A DNA stretch of 56,229 nucleotides from Clostridia bacterium (lineage in GTDB: Bacteria; Bacillota; Clostridia; Oscillospirales; CAG-272). Below the pieces are notes generated by a model. The model was not told the DNA's origin, ran no database searches, and saw only the letters and a list, made by a program, of their open reading frames with translations. The stretch covers positions 1-56,229 of the forward strand of contig JAFUOQ010000002.1 in NCBI GenBank assembly GCA_017472695.1. The letters are read 5' to 3'. The position numbers and the translations under genes were made by a program. Numbering within the stretch: position 1 is the stretch's first letter; every line of letters begins with the position of its first letter. Below are positions 37,062 through 45,879 of this stretch, piece by piece.

Positions 37062-37111
37062 GAAAATAGTCAAGATTAACATCTTGTAGACTAATTTTAG
37101 GAGAATGAATT

Positions 37112-38731
37112 ATGAAAATACGTATTCCTGACTACGCATGTCTATATCATGACACAAAGGAAGAATTTTTTAATGATGCTCTTGCTAACAGCTTAAAATC
37201 AGACGATTGTGAGATTAAATTTGAGCTATCGGGCAACAAATTAAAGGTTTTTGCAACCACATATAAAACAGGAGCAAAATATTTACAGCTCCGTTGGAAC
37301 AACGAAATGCGCAAGGATGTAAGGGTTTTGGGCGATGCCTACGAGCGTGGCTATGGAGATTTACAATGGGACACCATTCGCCCGGAAAGAATGATGCCTT
37401 GGTATATGGCGGTATCAAACGGAAGTGACTCCGTGCTTAACTACACAGGAAGATTGACAGAATGCTTTGGCGTTATGGTTCAGCCAAATTCAATTGCAAC
37501 TTGGCAGTACGACACAAAGGGTGTTACCCTTTGGCTTGATATAAGAAACGGTGGAAATGGCACTATGCTCGGTGGTAGAATGCTTGAGTGTGCAACTGTT
37601 ATTTTCAAGGAATATAAGGAAGTTAGCGCGTATAAGGCAGTAAGTGAGTTTTGCAAGGAGATGTCCCCCGAGCCTTATCTACCAGAGCACAAGGTTTATG
37701 GCTCAAATAACTGGTATTATGCATATGGAAAAAGCTCACACGAGGAGATTATAGCGGACACAAGGTTGGTAGCCGAGATGTGCAAGGGACTACATAACAT
37801 ACCATATATGGTAATTGATGATGGATGGCAACCAAACCCAGTTGATGCACCATGGGACACCGGAAATGAACGCTTCCCTGACATGAGGGGCTTGGCTGAC
37901 GAAATGAAAGCGCTTGGCGTTCGTCCCGGCATTTGGGTTCGCTACCTAATCAATGGTAGGGACAACACCGAAAGAAAGATAGAAAAGCCAGAATATTGGT
38001 ACCTTGAAAGACACAAAAAGGTCTTTGACCCATCACATCCAGAGGTTTTAAATTATGTTGCAAAAACAACCCAAAGACTAACAAAGGAATGGGGCTACGA
38101 ATTAATAAAGCACGACTTTTCAACCTTTGATATCTTTGGTTGGTGGGGCTTTGAGATGAATGGTAAAATCACTTGGGACAAGTGGTCATTCTATGACAAA
38201 ACAAAGACCAGTGCAGAGATTGTAAAGAATTTTTACAAGGTTATTAAGGATAACGCAAACGGAGCTGTAATTATCGGCTGTAACTGTATAGGACATTTGT
38301 GTGCAGGCCTCCATCAGCTCAACCGTACAGGTGATGACACAAGTGGCTTTGAATGGTCAAGAACTGCCAAAATGGGAGTAAACACACTTGCGTTTAGAAA
38401 CACACAAAATGGTGCGTTCTTTATGAGTGATGCCGACTGCGTTGGAATTACAGGCGCAATTTCCTGGGAGCAAAACAAGGAGTGGCTATTTGCACTTTCA
38501 AGAAGCGGCTCACCACTATTTGTTTCGTGCAAGCCAGGGGTATTAAACGAAAAAGAGCTTGAAGAATTAAGAGAAGCATATAGAGTTGCATCCTACCAAG
38601 CTGACGAGTTTATTCCTCTTGACTGGATGGAAACCACAAATCCTGAAAGATACCTACTAAATGGCGAGGAAGTAACATTCAACTGGTACACCAAGCGTGG
38701 AAACGAGTCATTTGCTGACACTATAAAGTGA
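37112..38731 (+). CDS. GH36-like (clan D) alpha-galactosidase family protein
   Basis: 539 aa, no signal peptide, so cytoplasmic. The N-terminal beta domain (about 1-185) precedes a TIM barrel with GSNNWYYAYG (197-206), MVIDDGWQ (233-240), RPGIWVRYL (271-279), LIKHDFSTFD (331-340, D335 the likely nucleophile) and RTGDD (405-409, the likely acid/base Asp). It is shorter than typical GH36 enzymes (about 700 aa) because the N-terminal domain is small. It probably removes alpha-linked galactose or a similar sugar from imported oligosaccharides. The ribosome binding site TAGGAG is 9 nt upstream. It is first in a row of three glycosidases. Confidence 0.78.
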   Translation: MKIRIPDYACLYHDTKEEFFNDALANSLKSDDCEIKFELSGNKLKVFATTYKTGAKYLQLRWNNEMRKDVRVLGDAYERGYGDLQWDTIRPERMMPWYMAVSNGSDSVLNYTGRLTECFGVMVQPNSIATWQYDTKGVTLWLDIRNGGNGTMLGGRMLECATVIFKEYKEVSAYKAVSEFCKEMSPEPYLPEHKVYGSNNWYYAYGKSSHEEIIADTRLVAEMCKGLHNIPYMVIDDGWQPNPVDAPWDTGNERFPDMRGLADEMKALGVRPGIWVRYLINGRDNTERKIEKPEYWYLERHKKVFDPSHPEVLNYVAKTTQRLTKEWGYELIKHDFSTFDIFGWWGFEMNGKITWDKWSFYDKTKTSAEIVKNFYKVIKDNANGAVIIGCNCIGHLCAGLHQLNRTGDDTSGFEWSRTAKMGVNTLAFRNTQNGAFFMSDADCVGITGAISWEQNKEWLFALSRSGSPLFVSCKPGVLNEKELEELREAYRVASYQADEFIPLDWMETTNPERYLLNGEEVTFNWYTKRGNESFADTIK

Positions 38732-38740
38732 AAAAATCGT

Positions 38741-38790
38741 GCCTTCCCTAGCAGGGAAGGTGGCTTGGCAGAGCCAAGACGGATGAGTAG
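38741..38790. repeat. Fragment of the REP-like repeat
   Basis: CCTTCCC-taga-type hairpin (CCTTCCC/GGGAAGG), then GGTGGCTTGGCAGAGCCAAG and GGATGAG. The plan matches the repeat at 540-850. Confidence 0.5.
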
Positions 38791-38816
38791 ATTGTTAAAA
38801 AGGAAACAAAGAAAGT

Positions 38817-40418
38817 ATGCTTATTAAGAAAAACCCTGTACTCACAGGCTTTCATCCCGACCCTTGCATTTTAAGGGTAGAAAACGACTATTATCTTGCT
38901 ACATCTACCTTTCAATGGTTTGGTGGAGTTGAATTATATCATTCGCGCGACTTAGTTAACTGGGAGCAGCTCCCTTGTCCTTTAAGGCGCACAAGCCAAT
39001 TAGATATGCAAGGCAACCCAAATTCCGGTGGCGTATGGGCGCCCTGCCTTTCGTATTCGGATGGTGTTTTTTACTTGATTTACACCAATGTCAAAAATTT
39101 TCACGGTATTTTTAAGGATACACATAATTATTTGGTCACCGCTACCGACCCACGCGGAGAGTGGAGTGAGCCGATTTATCTAAATTCAAGTGGCTTCGAC
39201 CCATCACTTTTCCACGATGACGACGGCAAAAAGTACCTTTTAAATATGCGTTGGGATCACCGAATGGAAAAGCACGATTTCGCAGGAATTTTAATGCAGG
39301 AATACGACCCAAAAGCAAAAAAGCTGGTGGGTGAAATAAAAACAATATATCGTGGCACAGAAATAGGTGCGACAGAAGCGCCACACCTATACAAGAAAAA
39401 CGGCTACTATTATTTGATGGTTGCCGAGGGTGGCACAATGTATAATCATGGGGTGCGCCTTGCCCGTTCTAAAAATGTTTGGGGCGAGTACGAAAGTGAC
39501 CCTTGTCCTATTCTGACCACAAGAAATAACCCGGAAAAATATATGCAAAGGACAGGCCACGCATCATATGTTGAAACGCCAGAGGGACAAGGCTATGTTG
39601 CTTACCTCTCGGCACGACCTATAAGAACAAAAAAGGTTCCAACAGGTGAGCTTGGCTATTCAATTTTAGGGCGCGAAACCTGTTTAGCCCCAGTTAAGTG
39701 GGAAAACGGCTGGTTGAGGCTTGAAAATGGTGGGGTTGTACCACCCGAGGAGTACTATTCCAATCTTTGTGAGGTGAAATATCCGAAGGAGAATGAGCGT
39801 GATGTTTTTGAAGGTGACTTATTGCCACTTAAATATAAAACCTTGCGCTTGCCATTTGATAGAATCGGCTCGTTAACTGAAAGAAAAGGCTATTTGCGCA
39901 TTTATGGCAAGGAAGCAATTACATCACCGAGTGAGCAGAGTATGGTTGCAAGACGTCTTGATGCATTTTGCGCTACTGCCACCTGTGAGCTCGAATTTGA
40001 GCCAAAAACCTTTCAACAAATGGCAGGGCTTACAGTCTTTTACGACACATATAATTTCTTTTATTTATATATGTCGCGCGACGAGGAATCGGATGAAAAT
40101 TGCTTGAGAATTATCGTGCGCGACAGCCTAAAATTCTATAATCCTATACCAGAATATAGGGTGCTTATAGGACAAAATAAAAGAGTGTGGCTACGTGCCG
40201 AGATAAATGAGCTATCGCTTAAATTCTACTATTCCTTAAATGGCGAGGAATATATAGAAATAGGTGGCGTGCTTGACTGCTCAAATTTAAGCGACGAGGC
40301 TTATGTTGCAATCGGTCACGAAGGGCACACAGGCACATTTATTGGTATGGCGGTCGAGGATTTGACAGGCAAAAAAGCATATGCCGACTTTAAATCATTT
40401 GAATATAAGGGAAAATAA
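38817..40418 (+). CDS. GH43 glycoside hydrolase (beta-xylosidase or arabinofuranosidase type)
   Basis: 533 aa, no signal peptide. The five-bladed propeller domain shows the three catalytic acids: the base D15 in FHPDP, the modulator D128 in SGFDPS and the acid E187 in GATEAPHL. A C-terminal beta-sandwich (about 340-533) with AYVAIGHEGHTGTFIG matches the accessory domain of subfamily 11-like xylosidases. It probably splits xylo- or arabino-oligosaccharides in the cytoplasm. The start is at 38817 with AAAGGA 10 nt upstream. The next gene begins one base after its stop. Confidence 0.88.
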   Translation: MLIKKNPVLTGFHPDPCILRVENDYYLATSTFQWFGGVELYHSRDLVNWEQLPCPLRRTSQLDMQGNPNSGGVWAPCLSYSDGVFYLIYTNVKNFHGIFKDTHNYLVTATDPRGEWSEPIYLNSSGFDPSLFHDDDGKKYLLNMRWDHRMEKHDFAGILMQEYDPKAKKLVGEIKTIYRGTEIGATEAPHLYKKNGYYYLMVAEGGTMYNHGVRLARSKNVWGEYESDPCPILTTRNNPEKYMQRTGHASYVETPEGQGYVAYLSARPIRTKKVPTGELGYSILGRETCLAPVKWENGWLRLENGGVVPPEEYYSNLCEVKYPKENERDVFEGDLLPLKYKTLRLPFDRIGSLTERKGYLRIYGKEAITSPSEQSMVARRLDAFCATATCELEFEPKTFQQMAGLTVFYDTYNFFYLYMSRDEESDENCLRIIVRDSLKFYNPIPEYRVLIGQNKRVWLRAEINELSLKFYYSLNGEEYIEIGGVLDCSNLSDEAYVAIGHEGHTGTFIGMAVEDLTGKKAYADFKSFEYKGK

Positions 40419-40419
40419 T

Positions 40420-42411
40420 ATGAATAAAGCAAAATGGATTTGGCACCCAGGTAGCTTTGAATTATACCACTCAATGCTACTACACAACAGGCGCACAACC
40501 ACAAGAACATACGAGGGAGGCGTGCGCAAAAGCGTTTACTACTACCCAATGTGGAGAATTGACTCGCCTCAGCATAACGTGATTTTAGAGAAAAAGGCGA
40601 CAATAGACAAGCCCGAGGTCTTAAAGTTCTACGCAAACACCGATACTGCCAATATGATAGTTGACGGCATGGCTTACCGAGTTGGTAGCGAGGTGGCGCT
40701 TGACGTGGGTGAGCACACAGTATGCTTACAGGGCTTTAAAAAGGACGGCTTCCCAGCCTTTTATATTGAGGGCGACACCTTTAAAACAGACAGAACATAT
40801 ATAGTTGGTGGAGCAGACGACAAGCGTGGCAGACACGCAGGCTACAGCGACTATTACACTGACCCTAGTGATAATCCGGAAATCTTTAAGTTTTCGTACA
40901 AAAAAATGCACCCTGTGTCTAAAAAAGATATAAATGGTGGTACACTTTTTGACTTCGGCAAGGAGGTTTTTGGCAAAATCACACTTGAAAACCTCGACGG
41001 TAAGGAAAGATTCATTGCACTTGGTGAAAGCATAGAGGAAGCACTTGATGTAGAGTATTGTCAAATAGGCTTAAATGCAAGTGGCAAGAGCTTTGTTAGT
41101 GACCCTGTGGCGTTTAGATATATCTTTGTGCCAGAATTAACAGAGGTTCAAGCCAGTCTTGATTTTGAGTATTTGCCACTTGAAAACAAGGGCGCATTTA
41201 AGTGCGACAACGAGTTAGTCAACAGGCTATGGGATGTTTGCGCTTATACTATGCTACTAAACTCTCGCGAGGGATTTTTTGACGGAATAAAGAGGGACCG
41301 TTGGGTTTGGGCAGGCGATGCTTATCAAACAAATTTTGTCAACTACTATCTAGCAAATGACCCCGATATTGTCAGAAGAACAATTAGAATTTTAAGAGGT
41401 CGCGATCCAATAACCAAGCATATAAACACAATTTGCGATTACACATTTTTGTGGATTGCATCTGTTTGGGACTATTATTTACATTCGGGTGACTCCGACT
41501 TTGTAAAGGATATATATCCTGAAATTCTTGATATGTGGGCATTTATTGAGCCTCGCCTTGATGATGACGGAATGTACAAAAGACAGCCTGACGACTGGGT
41601 GTTTATCGACTGGTCAACCTTTGATTCAAACGGCCCTATGTGTGCGGAGCAAATGCTACTTGCCCGTGCCTATGAGTGCACAGCGAAATATGCTACTCTT
41701 GTGGGGGATTCCGCTTGGGAAAAGCACGCGAGTGAGCGCTTTGAATACATAGCTACAGAGGTTAATAAGCACTATTGGAATGAGGAAAAGGGCGCGTTTA
41801 TTGACGACTATAAATCTGGAAAAAATAATGTAACAAGACACGCAAATATCTTTGCAATCCTCTTTGATTACACAAGCGAGGAAAGAAAAGAGAGGATAAT
41901 AAAAAATGTTATCTTTAATGACAAGATAACAAAAATAACAACACCATATTTTGAGTTTTATGAGCTTGACGCTATGTGTCAAATCGGAAGCTACGAGTAT
42001 ATGACAAATATGCTAGATAGCTATTGGGGTGAGATGCTACGCTTAGGCGCAACCACTATTTGGGAGGAGTTTGACCCAACCAAAAAGGGAATAGAGCACT
42101 ACGAAATGTATGGAGGCAAGTACGAAAAGAGCCTCTGCCATGCGTGGGGTGCATCTCCTATTTATCTGCTCGGCAAATATGCTCTGGGTGTTAAGCCAAC
42201 AAGCGCAGGCTACAAAACCTACGAGGTTAAGCCTAATTTAATGACCTTTGGAAAAATCGAGGGCATAGTTCCAACTCCTTGTGGCAATGTTTTTGTGTCA
42301 TTTGATGGCGGAAAGTGCGAGGTAGTGTCTGAAATTGACGGAGGCACACTCGTTTTACGTGACAAAAAATACCCAATTATAAAGGGCGAAAAATTAACAG
42401 TAAATCTATAA
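40420..42411 (+). CDS. GH78-like alpha-L-rhamnosidase family protein
   Basis: 663 aa, no signal peptide. An N-terminal beta-sandwich region (about 1-265) is followed by an (alpha/alpha)6 barrel that starts GAFKCDNELVNRLWDV and contains DGIKRDRWVWAGDA near 300, which corresponds to the DGxKRDRxxWxGD motif of GH78, and CAEQMLLARAY near 415. A C-terminal beta domain ends with GGTLVLRDKKYPI. The start at 40420 follows AAGGGAAA and lies one base after the GH43 stop, so the two are coupled. It is shorter than many secreted rhamnosidases, and the exact sugar cannot be told from sequence alone. Confidence 0.8.
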   Translation: MNKAKWIWHPGSFELYHSMLLHNRRTTTRTYEGGVRKSVYYYPMWRIDSPQHNVILEKKATIDKPEVLKFYANTDTANMIVDGMAYRVGSEVALDVGEHTVCLQGFKKDGFPAFYIEGDTFKTDRTYIVGGADDKRGRHAGYSDYYTDPSDNPEIFKFSYKKMHPVSKKDINGGTLFDFGKEVFGKITLENLDGKERFIALGESIEEALDVEYCQIGLNASGKSFVSDPVAFRYIFVPELTEVQASLDFEYLPLENKGAFKCDNELVNRLWDVCAYTMLLNSREGFFDGIKRDRWVWAGDAYQTNFVNYYLANDPDIVRRTIRILRGRDPITKHINTICDYTFLWIASVWDYYLHSGDSDFVKDIYPEILDMWAFIEPRLDDDGMYKRQPDDWVFIDWSTFDSNGPMCAEQMLLARAYECTAKYATLVGDSAWEKHASERFEYIATEVNKHYWNEEKGAFIDDYKSGKNNVTRHANIFAILFDYTSEERKERIIKNVIFNDKITKITTPYFEFYELDAMCQIGSYEYMTNMLDSYWGEMLRLGATTIWEEFDPTKKGIEHYEMYGGKYEKSLCHAWGASPIYLLGKYALGVKPTSAGYKTYEVKPNLMTFGKIEGIVPTPCGNVFVSFDGGKCEVVSEIDGGTLVLRDKKYPIIKGEKLTVNL

Positions 42412-42439
42412 AAAATCCACCCAAATGGGTGGATTTTTT
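42411..42439. terminator. Bidirectional terminator between GH78 and GNAT genes
   Basis: AATCCACCCA/TGGGTGGATT stem with an AA loop, A-run before and T-run after. It serves both converging genes. Confidence 0.85.
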
Positions 42440-42462
42440 GCGTATGAGATGAGGTAGCTCCG

Positions 42463-43221
42463 TTAGTCAAATGCAAATGCAAAATATTGAGGGGATGTCA
42501 TATCCTTGCCAAATGGGAAAAGCATAGTAAACGGCTTGACATTGCCGACAGTTCTAAAAGTGCCCTCTTTTAGATTTAATGCTTTTAAAATATTAGGTGC
42601 TTTGTCCTTATTTCCAAGCAATTCGTATGCGTGGAGCTTGTCGCTGTAAATAGAGTATGCAAGAATAAAGTCCTCGCCCTTTATAAAGGTGGCGAGGCTA
42701 TTAAGAAAATCTAGATTTTCCTTTTCTTGTATTACTGCGCCACTTGGTAAATAGCTTTTGCGAAGACGGGCGTACTCATTTTTATCAATTTCCCAAAAAT
42801 TGCATCCCTGTGTCGCATTTTTGCAAGTAAATTCATCTATAAAAGTGGCAGTTTTATAGCCAAGACGCTCGTAAAAGCCGAAAAGAGATATCTCACCTGG
42901 TACTAAAATTGCACCAGAATAGCCGAGTGATTTTAAATGCTCGTGCGTGTTTACCATAAGTCTACTACATAAGCCCTGCCCACGACAAGCCTTGTCCGTT
43001 GCAACTGCATATATGTAGGCAAGGGGCTTGCTGTCAGCCTCACAATCAAACCAATATAGCATAGCGACAATCTCATTTTCCTTGTAAATTACTCTTGCTC
43101 GATTTGGCTCAAATGCGACCTTGAAAAAGATATCTAAAAATGCGCCCTCGTCACCAAAGGCTTGGGAAAATAAATCCTTTAGGCGCGGAATATCGGTTGT
43201 CTTTGGAGAAGAAATAATCAT
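42463..43221 (-). CDS. GNAT-family N-acetyltransferase
   Basis: 252 aa. The acetyl-CoA-binding motif A is seen as IYAVATDKACRGQGLCSRLM (residues about 87-106), followed by GYSGAILVP and LFGFYERLGYK. The C-terminal 100 residues form a second domain without recognised motif, as in Eis-like or two-domain acetyltransferases. Its start overlaps the end of the DUF2156 gene by four bases (ATGA), so the two are translated together. Substrate unknown. Confidence 0.8.
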   Translation of the reverse strand: MIISSPKTTDIPRLKDLFSQAFGDEGAFLDIFFKVAFEPNRARVIYKENEIVAMLYWFDCEADSKPLAYIYAVATDKACRGQGLCSRLMVNTHEHLKSLGYSGAILVPGEISLFGFYERLGYKTATFIDEFTCKNATQGCNFWEIDKNEYARLRKSYLPSGAVIQEKENLDFLNSLATFIKGEDFILAYSIYSDKLHAYELLGNKDKAPNILKALNLKEGTFRTVGNVKPFTMLFPFGKDMTSPQYFAFAFD

Positions 43222-44153
43222 TTGTCCTCCCTAAAAAACGCGCGATATTTTTCGGTCATATGGTGTGGGTAGTAGCTGCTTTTTGCCTTGCGTAAGCCAA
43301 GCACACCCATATCCTCCTCACGGTCGAGAAATTTTATATCGAGATATTTATTTTTTATATAATTTGCAAACTCATAGTTTATAGCGGAATATGCTTCCGG
43401 AGCTGCCTTTTCAAATTGAACATCGTAAGTGTCCCGTGACAAGCGCGAGCCCATGGTGAACGCAAGCACCTTTTCCCCGTTTGTTATCATTATTCCATCT
43501 AATTTTAAAGCTTCAAAATTGTCTAGTGCGCGTGCAAGAGCATTGCGCTCATATGTTATATCATTTTCGGGGTCGGCTTTTTGCTTTTCTATATACCACC
43601 TTTCTGACATTTCCCTCACCCTGTGTAAATTTTCGGGGGTTATTTCTTCAATTTGATAGCTTGGAAATTTCTTTTTAAAATTGTTTAGGTGGTTGCGCTT
43701 TTTGTGATATTTTTTGCCCGAAAGGGTTGATAGATCGTTTATATCGTAAACATAGTCAAACGAGCCCAGCTTACTCTCAAGCTCTACACGCTCGCCATAC
43801 ACCTCTAAAAACTGCTCTAGCTTTTCGGGTAATATACCACTAATTATTGGGGTTATGCCACGGCTTTTGGCATCCTTAATTATCGCTTCGATAACAGGAA
43901 AAGCATCACCGCAGCCAACCGGATACGGATAAAATGAATATTTGCCATAAAAGGAGTAAAGCACACAAAAATCACCACACTCGGCAAGCTCGTGCCTGCC
44001 CCAAGAGATAAGGTTGGAAAAAGAAAGCTCACAGCCTCTTGTTGCATCGGAGAATAAATATTTTTCGTATAATGCTTTGTCATTAATGGTTAGCGGGCGG
44101 AATTTTAGTGTAGCTATTTCGCTTATCTTTTCCGCTTCCTTTAATACGCTCAT
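43218..44153 (-). CDS. DUF2156 (phosphatidylglycerol lysyltransferase C-terminal-like) protein
   Basis: 311 aa, soluble, no membrane segments. It has the double-GNAT fold of DUF2156, with RDTYDVQFEKAAPEAYSAIN and FLDREEDMGVLGLRKAK near the C-terminus, which resemble the catalytic part of MprF without its membrane half. Such stand-alone forms are common in Clostridia and their acceptor is not known; aminoacyl transfer is possible. An AGGAGG site precedes the ATG. It is paired with a GNAT acetyltransferase downstream. Confidence 0.78.
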   Translation of the reverse strand: MSVLKEAEKISEIATLKFRPLTINDKALYEKYLFSDATRGCELSFSNLISWGRHELAECGDFCVLYSFYGKYSFYPYPVGCGDAFPVIEAIIKDAKSRGITPIISGILPEKLEQFLEVYGERVELESKLGSFDYVYDINDLSTLSGKKYHKKRNHLNNFKKKFPSYQIEEITPENLHRVREMSERWYIEKQKADPENDITYERNALARALDNFEALKLDGIMITNGEKVLAFTMGSRLSRDTYDVQFEKAAPEAYSAINYEFANYIKNKYLDIKFLDREEDMGVLGLRKAKSSYYPHHMTEKYRAFFREDK

Positions 44154-44257
44154 ATTTACCTCCTTTTAATTTTCTATTCAATTAATCATACAACTAAAAT
44201 TACTATTTGTCAATATTACAGTCTTTGCAAAATTGAAAATTTTATATTGCAAAATAA

Positions 44258-44286
44258 TTTACATTTTTTCTATATTATGTTATAAT
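44258..44286 (+). promoter_or_regulatory. Promoter of the FGGY kinase gene
   Basis: TTTACA at 44258-44263, a 17-bp spacer, and TATAAT at 44281-44286. Only 29 bp lie between the -10 box and the start codon. Confidence 0.75.
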
Positions 44287-44315
44287 ATTTCTATAAAGCA
44301 ATATTGGAGGATTTT

Positions 44316-45851
44316 ATGAAAAAAATATTGGGTATTGAGCTTGGCTCAACAAGAATAAAATCAGTTTTGATAAACGAGATGGGAGAGGTTGTGGCGCAGG
44401 GCGCACACGACTGGGAAAACCGGCTTGAAAACGGCTTTTGGACATACTCACTTGATATGGTATGGAACGGCTTGCAGGATTCTTATAGTGACCTTTTAAA
44501 AAATTATGGAAAGAAAATTGAATCTCTAGACGGTATTGGTATTTCTGCTATGATGCACGGCTATTTGGCTTTCGATAAAAACGACAATTTGCTAGTTCCA
44601 TTTAGAACATGGAGAAACACAACCACAGCCGAGGCACAGGCAGAGCTTACTCGTGAGCTTAATTTTAATATGCCCCAAAGATGGAGTGGCACACACTTTT
44701 ACCAAGCAGTTTTGAATGGCGAGGAGCACGTAAAAGACGTTGAGTTTTTGACAACTCTTGCAGGCTATGTTCATTGGCGCTTGACAGGTAAAAAGGTCCT
44801 CGGCGTTGGTGATGCTGCTGGTATGTTCCCAACAATAAACGACCAGTACGATAAGGAAAAGCTAGCTATCTATAATGGCTTACTTAAAAAGCACGGAGTA
44901 GATAAAAAGCTTGAAGACCTTTTGCCAATACCACTAATGGCAGGCGAGGATGCAGGAGTCTTGACTGACGAGGGCGCGCGCTTGCTTGACAAAACAGGCA
45001 CATTAAAGGGTGGCGCACTTGCTTGTCCTGCAGAGGGAGATGCAGGCACAGGTATGGTGGCAACAAATGCAGTTAAGGTGAAAACAGGTAATGTTTCTGC
45101 CGGCACTAGCGCGTTTGCTATGGTTGTTCTTGAAAAGCCACTGACAAAAGTAAGCACAGAAATTGATATAGTTGCAACTCCAACAGGAAAAACAGTTGCA
45201 ATGGTACACGCAAACAACTTTACCTCTGAAATTAATGCTTGGACATCCTTGTTTATGGAGGTTATCGAGCTTGCAGGTGGTTCAATTAAGAAGGGACCGC
45301 TTTACGATAAGCTATACGAGGTTTCACTAAAAAGCGACTCCGATGTTGGAGGGCTTGTTGGCTACAACTTCTTATCTGGCGAGCCACTTGTTGGACTTGA
45401 GAGTGGCGTGCCTATGGTATTAAGACAAGAGGGTGGAAAACTAACACTTGCTAACTTTATGCAAATGCAACTATATTCAGCCCTGGGTGCTATGAGCATC
45501 GGTATGGAAATTTTGGCAGAGGAAAATGTTGAAATTGAGGCTATTTGTGGACATGGAGGATTCTTTAAAGCTCCATTTGTTGGCGCAAATGCAATGAGCG
45601 CAGCACTTGGCTGCCCTATCACTGTTATGAAAAACGCAGGTGAGGGTGGTGCTTGGGGTGTTGCACTTCTAGCACTTTATCGCGTGGTTAAAAACGGCAC
45701 ACTCGAAAGCTTCCTTGATGGAATTTTTGCAAGTGCAGAGAAGGAAACAACAATCGCATCAAGCGAGGAAAAAGCAAAGCTCGCTCGCTTTATGGAGTCC
45801 TATAAAAAAGGTCTAGCTGTTGAAAAGCTAGCAACAGAAAAATATAATTAA
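44316..45851 (+). CDS. FGGY-family carbohydrate kinase
   Basis: 511 aa. It phosphorylates a sugar with ATP. The N-terminal actin-like fold starts ILGIELGSTRIKSVLI, the sugar-binding part has GISAMMHGYLAF and RTWRNTTT, and the C-terminal ATPase lobe has AGTSAFAMVV and GHGGFFKAP. The family includes xylulokinase, ribulokinase and fuculokinase; the sequence is closest in style to the xylulokinase branch, but I cannot settle the sugar. A pentulose would fit the nearby GH43 and GH78 genes. The start at 44316 has TTGGAGG at 6 nt. It is a single gene with its own promoter and terminator. Confidence 0.82.
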   Translation: MKKILGIELGSTRIKSVLINEMGEVVAQGAHDWENRLENGFWTYSLDMVWNGLQDSYSDLLKNYGKKIESLDGIGISAMMHGYLAFDKNDNLLVPFRTWRNTTTAEAQAELTRELNFNMPQRWSGTHFYQAVLNGEEHVKDVEFLTTLAGYVHWRLTGKKVLGVGDAAGMFPTINDQYDKEKLAIYNGLLKKHGVDKKLEDLLPIPLMAGEDAGVLTDEGARLLDKTGTLKGGALACPAEGDAGTGMVATNAVKVKTGNVSAGTSAFAMVVLEKPLTKVSTEIDIVATPTGKTVAMVHANNFTSEINAWTSLFMEVIELAGGSIKKGPLYDKLYEVSLKSDSDVGGLVGYNFLSGEPLVGLESGVPMVLRQEGGKLTLANFMQMQLYSALGAMSIGMEILAEENVEIEAICGHGGFFKAPFVGANAMSAALGCPITVMKNAGEGGAWGVALLALYRVVKNGTLESFLDGIFASAEKETTIASSEEKAKLARFMESYKKGLAVEKLATEKYN

Positions 45852-45878
45852 AAAAGAGGAGCAATCGCTCCTCTTTTA
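45852..45878. terminator. Bidirectional terminator between FGGY kinase and heparinase genes
   Basis: AAAAGAGGAGC/GCTCCTCTTTT stem with an AATC loop, flanked by A- and T-runs, between converging genes. Confidence 0.85.
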
Positions 45879-45879
45879 A